Positions 9,194 through 16,992 of a DNA stretch of 59,090 bases are shown here, piece after piece. Every line of letters begins with the position of its first letter. Position 1 is the stretch's first letter. A program made the position numbers and the translations under genes. The stretch is taken from positions 1 through 59,090 of the forward strand of contig CAADGY010000103.1 of assembly GCA_900696665.1 (NCBI GenBank). Direction: 5' to 3'. Origin of the DNA: an uncultured Acidobacteriota bacterium (lineage in GTDB: Bacteria > Acidobacteriota > Terriglobia > Bryobacterales > Bryobacteraceae). A model generated the notes under the pieces. That model was given only the letters and a program-made list of their open reading frames with translations. It was not told the origin of the DNA and searched no databases.

Positions 9194-11056
9194 CTACTTG
9201 ACAGTGAGTTTGAGCGAATAGCTGCCGTTGATGACATAGTCGAACGGAATGCTCATCTGCTCCTGAGCCGTCTCGGCAGAAGTGAGATACGAGCGGCTGC
9301 CGCCCGTGCGCCCGGCTTGCATGACATTCAGCACGGAAGCAGGCACACTCGGCATCGTCTTGTCCTCCACGTATAGAGTGGGACGCGCCTGCACCAGCGA
9401 GACGTAAAGCTTATTATTGCTTCGCTCCTGGTTGATGAGTGAAACGGTTTGCTGAAGATCAATGAACCGGCTCATCGAGCTTGCCGCGGTCTGCATGCGG
9501 TTCAGAGTGCCCGCGTCGCTCAATACCACTTTATAATCGCCTTTCGGAAGACCCGCTGGGATTTTGACATTAAACTCTCTTTCAAGGCGTTCGCCACGAT
9601 AAGGACGGAGAAATACTTTGACGGGCACTTCGGCGCCGGCGGCCACCTCACTGGATGCCACCCACGCATTCTCGATGCTCGCCACGCGCCGTTCCGGCAA
9701 AAGATCGATCGTGACATTCACGCTCTTCAACTCGGGAGTCTTCACGGCGTTTCCGAAAAGCCGGTTGAACTTATCGCCCCACCAGCCCGCCAACAGCATC
9801 GGCGCCGGAACCGGCATTTCCCCGGGAGCCTGCATGGTGGACAGCGAAAGCTTCTGGTTCCCGCCGAGTTCCACCTGGCCGCTCAACCGGTAAGTCATCT
9901 CCTCCGCCATGTCGTTCAATCCCGAAAGCGAATTGAACAACGTCAGCATCATCAGGTAAGGGGTCCACTTCTGTTGAACAAATACGTTGAACTTCAGGCG
10001 CTTCTCATTGCGAACGGCATTACTCTCCGCAAAGGACCGGACATTGACGCTCACGGGTATCATTTTCGCTTCTTCGCCAAGAACTCCCATGACGCCGCTG
10101 TGCCGGTCCTGTTTCAGAGCGCCGACAATCTCCGTAGCGTTGGCGAACTTGTTCGGCTGGAACTGCGAGGAAAGCACCATCAGCACTTCGCCCTTGCTCA
10201 TCGGCATCTCGACCGGGCCGAGATTGAAAAACGGGTGACCGAACGCCAGCACGCGCTTGCCGTCGTTATAAGTGACGGTGCCCAATCCGGTGACACTCAT
10301 GTCGCCGGAAACCAGCACGCCGGCAACCGCGTCGCCCGGCCGCAGTGCGTTCTGCCAACCCGGCGCCGGTTTTGAACCGGCGAGGGCACCACTCGCGCCG
10401 CCTTGTACAACAGAAATGCCCAATTGACGGAACATGGGTGCGAATTCCCGCAGCGCGTCTTCGTGGAAGCCGGAAAATGCCAACGGTGTTTCAACAGGCA
10501 CCAGAATCGGGTTCTGTTGCAGAAGCGCGGGAGATGCTCCTGCCGCTACCGCCTGCGCCAGCAGCTTGCTTGGAATCGGAAGGTCCGCACGCGCCTGCAC
10601 CTTGCCCGGAACACGGGCGTCCGCCGGCCGAGATTCATCGAAATCTTTGATTTCGAGCATCAGTTCGATTGGCGTAATCCCGCAGATGGCATCCGGCGAA
10701 AACACGCTGATACGCAGCGCGATGGCCCCGATGAGTTTTCCATCCACATAAACGGGGCTGCCGCTCATTCCGCCAGCTACATTCGTGCGGGCTGCCTTGC
10801 CACCCAACTTAGCAAGAATGATGTCCTGCTTCGGTCCCCAGGCATTCTTCCACAAACCGATAATCTCAACGGGCACAGGCTCCGCATCGCTGCCAGTGAA
10901 CACCGTCCAGGCAGTGCCCGTCATGCCGGGTTTCAGTTCAGAGGATTTGAGGATTTCGACTTCGCCCGCTTTCGGACGAGAAACTTCTGATGCCGGCGGC
11001 GCCGCAGGCATAATCATCGCTGCAGCCAGGCACGCCACAGCAGTCCGGAGAATCAT
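9194..11056 (-). CDS. SpoIVB-type peptidase S55 domain protein, secreted
   Basis: A 620-residue protein with a signal peptide at the N-terminus. Residues about 30-160 match the SpoIVB peptidase S55 domain: 'ELKPGMTGTAWTVFTG', 'ARTNVAGGMSGSPVYVDGK' containing the candidate catalytic serine in the GGMSGSP motif, and 'GAIALRISVF'. In Firmicutes SpoIVB activates sigma-K processing; here nothing suggests sporulation. Acidobacteria carry several such proteins whose substrates are unknown. A long C-terminal beta-rich part (about 250-620) has no recognised fold. It is the first gene of a two-gene operon with the propeller gene. Confidence 0.75.
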   Translation of the reverse strand: MILRTAVACLAAAMIMPAAPPASEVSRPKAGEVEILKSSELKPGMTGTAWTVFTGSDAEPVPVEIIGLWKNAWGPKQDIILAKLGGKAARTNVAGGMSGSPVYVDGKLIGAIALRISVFSPDAICGITPIELMLEIKDFDESRPADARVPGKVQARADLPIPSKLLAQAVAAGASPALLQQNPILVPVETPLAFSGFHEDALREFAPMFRQLGISVVQGGASGALAGSKPAPGWQNALRPGDAVAGVLVSGDMSVTGLGTVTYNDGKRVLAFGHPFFNLGPVEMPMSKGEVLMVLSSQFQPNKFANATEIVGALKQDRHSGVMGVLGEEAKMIPVSVNVRSFAESNAVRNEKRLKFNVFVQQKWTPYLMMLTLFNSLSGLNDMAEEMTYRLSGQVELGGNQKLSLSTMQAPGEMPVPAPMLLAGWWGDKFNRLFGNAVKTPELKSVNVTIDLLPERRVASIENAWVASSEVAAGAEVPVKVFLRPYRGERLEREFNVKIPAGLPKGDYKVVLSDAGTLNRMQTAASSMSRFIDLQQTVSLINQERSNNKLYVSLVQARPTLYVEDKTMPSVPASVLNVMQAGRTGGSRSYLTSAETAQEQMSIPFDYVINGSYSLKLTVK

Positions 11057-11378
11057 GGGCCTTCCTCGATAACTGGTGAAAGCCCTCCCTAAGCCGTCGA
11101 GAGGGATTCGTACCCATTATCAACCACTTTCGGGAGCCGGCACAAACCAGGGCCCAATTGCGGCAATGCAAACAGCAGGTTGATACACGTCGTCACACCG
11201 CACCCTCGATTGATTGCCGGTCCTAGGATGAAAGATGCAAAATCGCCGGTGCTGGTTCCGAAATTGAAGTTGCGGCGCGACGCCGGAACAATGTTCTCCG
11301 GAACCGGAGTTCGCGATCGCGGATCAAGTTGGCGCAGCGTGAACAGGCTCCTGATGCCTTTGTCCGGTGCGGAACACA
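11057..11378. other. Intergenic region, no gene recognised
   Basis: About 320 bases upstream of the S55 gene and downstream of the M20 peptidase gene. Minus-strand frames here are open but low in recognisable content; one phrase (VPENIVPASRRNFNFGTSTG) vaguely resembles TonB-receptor sequence but is too short to call. The region probably holds the promoter of the S55/propeller operon, which I could not pin down. Confidence 0.35.
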
Positions 11379-12596
11379 TTACTGCGTACCGAGTACTGTG
11401 GCCGCAACCCGGGCGTAGATCATCGCACATTCCACGATTCGGTCCGTGTCCACGAATTCCTTCGGTCCGTGCGAGATGGAAAGAAGACCGGGCCCATACG
11501 CGTACGCAGGGATTCCATGCCCGGCGTAGAACCTGATTTCGAGAAGTCCGGGACACAGCTCGAACTTTGGTGTTCTTCCGGTGACCTCGCGCACGTGGCT
11601 GCTCAGAGCCCGTCCGAGGGCCGTCGCCTCCGGCGTCCCGGATGGATGCCCTTCCTGCAACACCTCGACGTCCAACTTCACACCGGCTTGCCGCGCTTTG
11701 TCGAAGACCTCGAAGAGCGCGCGGCGCTCCTCCTCGTAATCCTCTTCCGGGTTCATCCGCCTGTCGACGGTGAACACACAGCGCCCGGGAACCACGTTAA
11801 AGTTCGAGCCGGCCTCGACTCGCCCCCCGATCAACATCAGCGAACGCCGTGCGGCCTCGGGCATGATGCGGAAGCGCGTCCGGCGCCGCGCAACCCGCCG
11901 CGCCAGGCGCTGAAGACCCGCCGCCACGTGAATGGCATCTTCGAAGGCGTTTCGTCCCTGGTGGAGGAGTCCGACATGTGCCTCCCGTCCGTGCACGGTC
12001 ACTCGCACGGTAAGAGCGCCCCGGTTTGCGTTCCAGACGACACCGCTGGTTGGTTCCGGAGTAAGCATGCCGATACCGTTGGCACCCAGGCGGCCGGCCG
12101 CCGCCAGAAACCCGGAGCCGCGCTGGCCGCCCGTCTCTTCATCGGGCACGAACACCAGCGCGACGTGGCCGTTCAACGGGACATGCAACCGCTTCAAAGC
12201 AACCGCCGCGTATAACATGCTGGCCAGACCGCCCTTCATATCAGCCGATCCGCGCCCGAAGAGCATGTTGCCTCTGAGCACCGGATTACACTGTCCGGGC
12301 GTTGTTACCGGCACCACGTCATAGTGGCCGGAGAAGTAGAGCGCACGTCTTCCCTTGCCAACACGGCTCAAGACGGCGGCGGCTCCGGACTGGTCGCGAA
12401 CACCCGCTCGAGGCCGGTACTTGATCGTGTCACACGGGAGATCGAGCGCCCGGAGCCGTGATTGGATAGCGCGCACGCATTCCCCGTACGCGGCGCCGGG
12501 CGGGTTCTCGGACGCGATGGCGACAAGCTCAGCCGTGAAATTGATCATGTCTCTCCGTAGCCGGCGTACACACGCATCGAGACCGTCAAGAGTCAT
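11379..12596 (-). CDS. M20 family metallopeptidase (ArgE/DapE/CPG2-like)
   Basis: A 405-residue cytoplasmic co-catalytic zinc hydrolase. Metal and catalytic motifs are intact: 'SGHYDVVP' (H91, D93), 'GRGSADMKGG' (D119, bridging Asp) and 'PDEETGG' (E153/E154, general base plus ligand), with a distal His in 'ISHGPKEF'. The dimerisation domain (about 185-300) includes 'VHGREAHVGLLHQGRNAFEDA'. Members deacylate amino acids or cleave small peptides; ArgE, DapE, carboxypeptidase G2 or aminoacylase activity cannot be told apart here. Confidence 0.85.
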   Translation of the reverse strand: MTLDGLDACVRRLRRDMINFTAELVAIASENPPGAAYGECVRAIQSRLRALDLPCDTIKYRPRAGVRDQSGAAAVLSRVGKGRRALYFSGHYDVVPVTTPGQCNPVLRGNMLFGRGSADMKGGLASMLYAAVALKRLHVPLNGHVALVFVPDEETGGQRGSGFLAAAGRLGANGIGMLTPEPTSGVVWNANRGALTVRVTVHGREAHVGLLHQGRNAFEDAIHVAAGLQRLARRVARRRTRFRIMPEAARRSLMLIGGRVEAGSNFNVVPGRCVFTVDRRMNPEEDYEEERRALFEVFDKARQAGVKLDVEVLQEGHPSGTPEATALGRALSSHVREVTGRTPKFELCPGLLEIRFYAGHGIPAYAYGPGLLSISHGPKEFVDTDRIVECAMIYARVAATVLGTQ

Positions 12597-12895
12597 TGCG
12601 GGATTTCATGCGAGTTTAGTCTTAGTCTGGGTCCGCGCGTGGCGCAATGTCATCTACCACCGCTTACCGCCAGCGCCGCGATGCCGGCTGCGTATGCCCG
12701 GCGGCGCTCCCCGGTCCATGGAGGACCGGCAGGCCGGCCGGTACGGCTGACGAACCCGTCAATCTCATCTGGTGTCACACCGAACTCGGCGCACAATCAC
12801 GGCCGGCGCCTGATCAAGTATCCCCACACAAACCATATACGCCCAATCAGCATGATCCGCCACGCTGACAACAAACGGTGCACCGTGGTTCGGTC
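12597..12895. other. Intergenic region with a possible 48-codon remnant
   Basis: Between the M20 gene and the SdpI-family gene. On the minus strand, 12796 to 12650 is open from a TTG and reads CAEFGVTPDEIDGF then ERRRAYAAGIAALAV, which looks protein-like. There is an in-frame stop just before the TTG and no clear ribosome-binding site. It may be a fragment of a lost gene; no family is recognised. Confidence 0.3.
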
Positions 12896-13234
12896 TCAAA
12901 TCCGGCTCAGCTTCCAATAACTCAACGCGGCGGCAACGGCCATAGAGAGCACAAACACACCCAAGTTCGCCTTGACAACAGTCGATGGATCGGCGGGATA
13001 AAAGAATCGGATGAGGACAGCGCCAGCGGCGGTGACCGCCCCCGCAGCGAGCAAGGCGTAACCCATGAACCGGTTAGCCTCGTACCAGATTCTTGTATCG
13101 GACAGGGTTTTGGCGGTCCGGAAGCCGAAATACGCGTTGGGTTCCACGCGGCCCAGAATGAAGGGGATGCTCATGATGACGAACATCAATCCCAAGCCCG
13201 CATATAGCAACGTAACAATGTTGCGGTGAGCCAT
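12896..13234 (-). CDS. SdpI family small membrane protein
   Basis: A 112-residue integral membrane protein with three hydrophobic segments (about 7-27, 57-77, 88-106). The sequence between the first two, 'PNAYFGFRTAKTLSDTRIWYEANRF', is the conserved SdpI-family motif (PNxxxGxRt.....e.W...n...g). In Bacillus SdpI is an immunity/signalling protein against the SdpC toxin; most homologues have no known role and no toxin gene is near. It lies 24 bases downstream of the hydrolase gene on the same strand, so co-transcription is likely. Confidence 0.8.
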   Translation of the reverse strand: MAHRNIVTLLYAGLGLMFVIMSIPFILGRVEPNAYFGFRTAKTLSDTRIWYEANRFMGYALLAAGAVTAAGAVLIRFFYPADPSTVVKANLGVFVLSMAVAAALSYWKLSRI

Positions 13235-13258
13235 AACTCATGCTCCAGTCGTATTTTA

Positions 13259-14872
13259 TCATCGGGTCCGAACCGTGCGGTCCAGAAACTCGAGTATCCG
13301 GTCTTTCACTGCGTCAGAAACATGCCGGGCCACGTAGTACTGTGACACATGCGGCTCACCCTCCACCGGCTTGAAGAAGTGGTCGAGTTCGTCGAACACG
13401 GCAAACTCTACTGGCACGCCGGCTTCAAGGGCAGTTTGATAAAGGGGCTGGGCGTCCTTTTCGAGGGATACCTGAAAATCCTTGGCTCCCTGGCAAATCA
13501 GCACAGGACATCGAACCTGCCGGATCTCCGCGAGCGGGTCCCGCGCCAGGTGATCCGCATACCATTTGCGGTGCCGCCGGGCCGCGTAGAAGCGGGCAGG
13601 CACGCGTTCCGGGGACCATTCGGCTTCCGTGATGACGACATTGACAAAACGGTCGAGTTCCTCAATTTGCTGCTGCAACTGTTCCGCGGAGTGTCCGAGC
13701 CAGCGTGCCTGTACGCGGAGCTGGTCCGCAAGCACCTCCGGCAGCTTCCGGCCCGCCATGGCGAGCAACACGAGCGCGCGCACGCGCGGGTTTGCGCGCG
13801 CAAGCATCACCGCGGCGAGCGCCCCCTGACTGTGCCCCACCAGCGCCACCTGAGAAGCATCGGCATCCGGTCTGCCGAACACACACTCCAGGACAGCCCT
13901 CGCATCGGCGACCGTTTCTTCAAAGCCGTATTCGAGGAACCCCTGGCCGAGCTCCGTTCCTCCGGTGCCGCGGGAATCGTACCGGACACCCAACCAGCCG
14001 TGCCCGGAGAGATAATCGACGATTTCATGGCTGCCAATGTCCACGGGGCCCGCAATACCGTGACGGTCCTTTGCTCCCGAGCCGGGGATGAAGAGCACGA
14101 TCGGGTGCGGTCCGCCCGACAACGGCACCGTGACGGTGGTGCCGAGCCGGACGTCTTCGGCCGGGCACGAAATCTCTTCGGCCACGAATCCGGCGTTTTC
14201 CGGAGGGTGATATTTAAGCGGCGGCCGGAGCAGATTGTCATTTCGCCACTCTGGCAGCGGTACATCCGCCGGCACCGCAACGAGCCCGTCTTTCGGGACC
14301 TCGAACCGCTGGAGAGAGCCATCTTCTCCGATCAGCAACCTTTCAAGAAAAGCAGACTCATACCAGCCACAACCCTTCGAAGATGGCGTCAGGCTGTATT
14401 CGAAGGCCGTCACGCCTCCAAATGAAAAGAAGGTTCCCGAAAACCCGCCTGCGAGTTCCTCGCGCGCCAGGCGGCAGAACAGATCGAGTTGACCGATGTT
14501 ATCGCCCAAAATGCAGAGGAACGGATCCAGGTCCAGTTCCCGGCGGCTGCCATCGGGGAGGTACAGAGTTGTACGCTCCTCGAATGCCGCGATGTTGACG
14601 TTGGAATCGGTCATGACCCTGTAACGCCGCGGATGGAGGTGTTCGTCACAGATCAATTCGATGCGGCTGCGGAGCTTTGGTCCAGCCAGCCCGGCACGCG
14701 CGGGATCGCTTTCACTCAGAAAGTGGATACGATACAGCGGAGCGGCGCCGGGAGTGGGGGGCGCGGCAACGCCTTCGTACACGGCCCAGTGCGTGGCGTA
14801 TTCGACGGCATTCAGCGAAAACACATAGCTGAAGCGTTGGCGGGGTGAGAAAGTATCCGGAAGACTTCTCAT
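13259..14872 (-). CDS. Alpha/beta hydrolase with an extra N-terminal domain
   Basis: A 537-residue protein. The N-terminal half (about 1-215) is beta-rich, of a type seen in proteins that report ester-linked lipids or sugars, without a named family. The C-terminal half is an alpha/beta hydrolase: oxyanion region 'FIPGSGAKDR', nucleophile elbow GHSQGA (Ser near residue 350), acid 'GAKDFQV' and His in 'ELDHFFK', so the catalytic triad is complete. No signal peptide is apparent, suggesting a cytoplasmic esterase or peptidase. It is upstream of the SdpI-family gene in the same direction and divergent from the RiPP-like cluster. Confidence 0.75.
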   Translation of the reverse strand: MRSLPDTFSPRQRFSYVFSLNAVEYATHWAVYEGVAAPPTPGAAPLYRIHFLSESDPARAGLAGPKLRSRIELICDEHLHPRRYRVMTDSNVNIAAFEERTTLYLPDGSRRELDLDPFLCILGDNIGQLDLFCRLAREELAGGFSGTFFSFGGVTAFEYSLTPSSKGCGWYESAFLERLLIGEDGSLQRFEVPKDGLVAVPADVPLPEWRNDNLLRPPLKYHPPENAGFVAEEISCPAEDVRLGTTVTVPLSGGPHPIVLFIPGSGAKDRHGIAGPVDIGSHEIVDYLSGHGWLGVRYDSRGTGGTELGQGFLEYGFEETVADARAVLECVFGRPDADASQVALVGHSQGALAAVMLARANPRVRALVLLAMAGRKLPEVLADQLRVQARWLGHSAEQLQQQIEELDRFVNVVITEAEWSPERVPARFYAARRHRKWYADHLARDPLAEIRQVRCPVLICQGAKDFQVSLEKDAQPLYQTALEAGVPVEFAVFDELDHFFKPVEGEPHVSQYYVARHVSDAVKDRILEFLDRTVRTR

Positions 14873-15042
14873 GGAACTCTATTGCGTGCCTGGTGCAGAC
14901 CGCAGCCGTCTTCAATTGTTTAGCACAAAAACGAACTGACGGAACGCGAAATTGCACGCGAAATTGTTTACTTCGAAAAGGAAAGCATACATGTTACGCG
15001 TAGGCACCCATCTTATGGCATCGAATTTTCTGTTGAATTTTG

Positions 15043-15071
15043 TTGACACCTTGGAGATGTGAGAGTATTCT
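15043..15071 (+). promoter_or_regulatory. Sigma70-type promoter of the RiPP-like cluster
   Basis: TTGACA at 15043-15048, a 17-base spacer and TATTCT at 15066-15071. It is 43 bases upstream of the ATG at 15115 of the first radical SAM gene. A perfect -35 with optimal spacing makes this one of the clearest promoters in the window. The surrounding 200 bases are noticeably AT-richer than the genes. Confidence 0.6.
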
Positions 15072-15114
15072 GGTCTGGCACCGGGCGCTGTATTGATATT
15101 TCTGATATCCGGCT

Positions 15115-16290
15115 ATGCGGGTTCTTGAAAGCCGTCAAATTACGGTCCTGACGACCAATACATGTACCGCGGCCTGTTCTCACTGCTGCATGAATTCCGG
15201 CCCGGAGCGCAAGGGCAGGCTAACCTTTACTCAGATCCGCGGCTGGATCGATGAAATTGCTCATCAAACCGAAATCCGAACCATTATCTTTGCCGGCGGA
15301 GAGCCGCTTTTGCTCGGGCCCGATATATTCGCCGCCATATCTCATGCCCGGTTGAGATGTCTTAGTACGCGCCTGGTGACCAACGCCTATTGGGCGCTCA
15401 ACGATGCTCGCGCCCGGGATATCTGCCAGAAGCTGGTGGATGCCGGACTCGACGAATTGAACATCAGCATCGACGACTTCCATCTGCCCTACGTCGATCC
15501 CCTGAACGTGCGGCGTGCGTTCCAGGCTGCCCGCCGGATGGATTTTCAATCCGTCGTAGTAGTGCATTGCACGGGTCCTACCACCACGTTCAACGATGAA
15601 CAACTTGATGCCCTGCTGGGTGAACAACTGCCCCGCCTGTTTGACGGTGCGCGCGAGCGGACGCTGTTTGATACCCCGGGGCGGCGGCCGTTTGTGTGCA
15701 TTTCCAACACGTCGCTTCAGGCGGTCGGCAGGGCAGGCCAGTGCCTTTTGAGCTCGGATATCGAAATGGATGAACGTTGGGAGCGGCGCTCACGCGAGAT
15801 CGGGGGATGCCCCTGGGCTGTTCGCTCCCCCGCCATAACACCAGATGGCCATCTCGTGAGCTGCTGTGGCTTCGAAGTGAGGGGAAACGAAGTGCTCGAT
15901 ATAGGCGATCTTGCGGGACATTCGTTGACCGAACTGCTCGATCAGGCCGACCGTGATCTGCCTCTGAACTGGATCGCACTCGAAGGTCCTTACGCTATTA
16001 TGGATTTTCTTAAGGCGCGGGATCCCACTCTTCCTTTCCACGAACGCTATGGCAGCTACTGCGAGCTATGCCAGCACATTGTTACGGACCCGGCCATCCA
16101 AAAGGCCCTATTCGACAACATGGACCGGCGTGTGTTTCACATCCTACAGCGCCGGGAGGACATCAAGGCCGTGCTCCAGCAGCAAGCTGAAGTCGAAGAC
16201 TGGCTGAGCGAACCTGCTATAGAGCCGCAACCTACCGGGCCTATGCCCGAATATCAGACTACCGTTACAGGAGGTCACGCGCATGGATAA
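15115..16290 (+). CDS. Radical SAM/SPASM-type enzyme of the RiPP-like cluster
   Basis: A 391-residue radical SAM enzyme. The [4Fe-4S] motif is C17-x3-C21-x2-C24 (with an extra C25). 'FAGGEPLLLGPDIF' is the GGE motif that contacts SAM, and 'VTNAYWA' and 'ELNISIDDFH' are barrel strands. A C-terminal cysteine set (GQC, GGCPW, SCCGF and YCELC, about residues 205-320) resembles SPASM/Twitch auxiliary clusters, typical of peptide-modifying enzymes. The last ~50 residues are Gln/Glu/Pro-rich. The next gene, the putative precursor, starts inside its 3' end (8-base overlap), tying the two. Possible reactions include epimerisation or cross-linking of the Ala-Asn tract; sequence alone does not decide. 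Confidence 0.85.
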   Translation: MRVLESRQITVLTTNTCTAACSHCCMNSGPERKGRLTFTQIRGWIDEIAHQTEIRTIIFAGGEPLLLGPDIFAAISHARLRCLSTRLVTNAYWALNDARARDICQKLVDAGLDELNISIDDFHLPYVDPLNVRRAFQAARRMDFQSVVVVHCTGPTTTFNDEQLDALLGEQLPRLFDGARERTLFDTPGRRPFVCISNTSLQAVGRAGQCLLSSDIEMDERWERRSREIGGCPWAVRSPAITPDGHLVSCCGFEVRGNEVLDIGDLAGHSLTELLDQADRDLPLNWIALEGPYAIMDFLKARDPTLPFHERYGSYCELCQHIVTDPAIQKALFDNMDRRVFHILQRREDIKAVLQQQAEVEDWLSEPAIEPQPTGPMPEYQTTVTGGHAHG

Positions 16291-16957
16291 ACGTAACCTG
16301 GCCAATTGGGAAGTTCTCGCCAAGATCCGCCAGGAAGTTGTCGCAAATCCCGAACTTCGCAAGAACTTCTACGATAATCCGATGGCCGCACTCGAACGCG
16401 CGGGCATGGATCTCGACCAGCCGTTGATTCCGGGCATTTCCGGCTCGTCCATCCGGCAGATTCTCGAAGAGAATCCAGGCATCGCCGCGGCCCTGCCGGA
16501 AACAGTGCAGACGGGAGCTGAATCTGCCCTCGCCGTGAGAGTCCGTGGCGAAGAGGTTGGCTTAGCCTTGGCGAACGCCAACGCCAACGCCAACGCCAAT
16601 GCCAATGCTAATGCCAATGCTAACGCCAACGCCAATGCCAATGCCAATGCCAACGCCAATACGAACGGCTTCGGCTTCATCCTGGAAACCGCCATCTGGC
16701 AGGACGGCCTGCGCGAGAAATTGTTCGCCGACGCGAAAGCGAATCTGGGTGCGCTGCGCATGAGCGAAGCGAAGGTCATAACGCTGGTGGACCGCATTGC
16801 CCGCGACGCCAGCCGCAAAACAAACGAGGTGAAGGTGAGGGGAGGCGTCGAACAAACCTTCGTGCACCGGCACGGCGACTTTAACGTCGAGGTGGGAGTG
16901 TTCGAAAATCCGCAGGGTCTGCGGACCATTCGCTCCGCGCGAGTGACAAAAGCTTAG
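16283..16957 (+). CDS. Putative RiPP precursor with (Ala-Asn)15 repeat
   Basis: A 224-residue protein in three parts. Residues 1-96 look like a leader, with an amphipathic 'LRKNFYDNPMAALERAGM' segment (about 25-43) reminiscent of NHLP/Nif11-type RiPP leaders. Residues 97-126 are 15 uninterrupted Ala-Asn pairs, followed by Thr-Asn and GFGF. Residues about 133-224 form an ordinary, charged C-terminal domain whose first helix (LREKLFADAKANLGALRM) echoes the leader motif. There is no cysteine and no signal peptide. A strong GGAGG about 10 bases before ATG 16283 supports the start, which overlaps the radical SAM gene by 8 bases. It could instead be a repeat-bearing accessory protein; the surrounding enzymes favour a substrate. 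Confidence 0.7.
   Translation: MDKRNLANWEVLAKIRQEVVANPELRKNFYDNPMAALERAGMDLDQPLIPGISGSSIRQILEENPGIAAALPETVQTGAESALAVRVRGEEVGLALANANANANANANANANANANANANANANANTNGFGFILETAIWQDGLREKLFADAKANLGALRMSEAKVITLVDRIARDASRKTNEVKVRGGVEQTFVHRHGDFNVEVGVFENPQGLRTIRSARVTKA
16571..16666 (+). repeat. Hexanucleotide (GCN-AAY) tandem repeat coding Ala-Asn
   Basis: Fifteen in-frame hexamers encode Ala-Asn, then ACGAAC encodes Thr-Asn. Unit variants are GCGAAC, GCCAAC, GCCAAT, GCTAAT and GCTAAC, so codons vary while the dipeptide never does. This suggests selection on the protein, though the DNA could still change length by slippage. Confidence 0.95.
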
Positions 16958-16992
16958 CTGCGCCGGGATTGTTCTGTCCGGATAACCTGCCA

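Noticed and set aside
11089..11378. Minus-strand frame as a TonB-receptor remnant
   Set aside because: Only one short phrase resembles receptor sequence; without neighbouring homology it is not distinguishable from chance.
16571..16666. The hexanucleotide tract as a CRISPR array or sequencing artefact
   Set aside because: Units are contiguous 6-base repeats without spacers, which excludes CRISPR. Codon variation between units argues against polymerase stutter.
16369..16929. Antisense open frame over the precursor, with a long Ala-Leu repeat
   Set aside because: It is the mirror of the Ala-Asn tract on the other strand, with no ribosome-binding site or homology. The plus-strand frame has a strong GGAGG and fits the operon.
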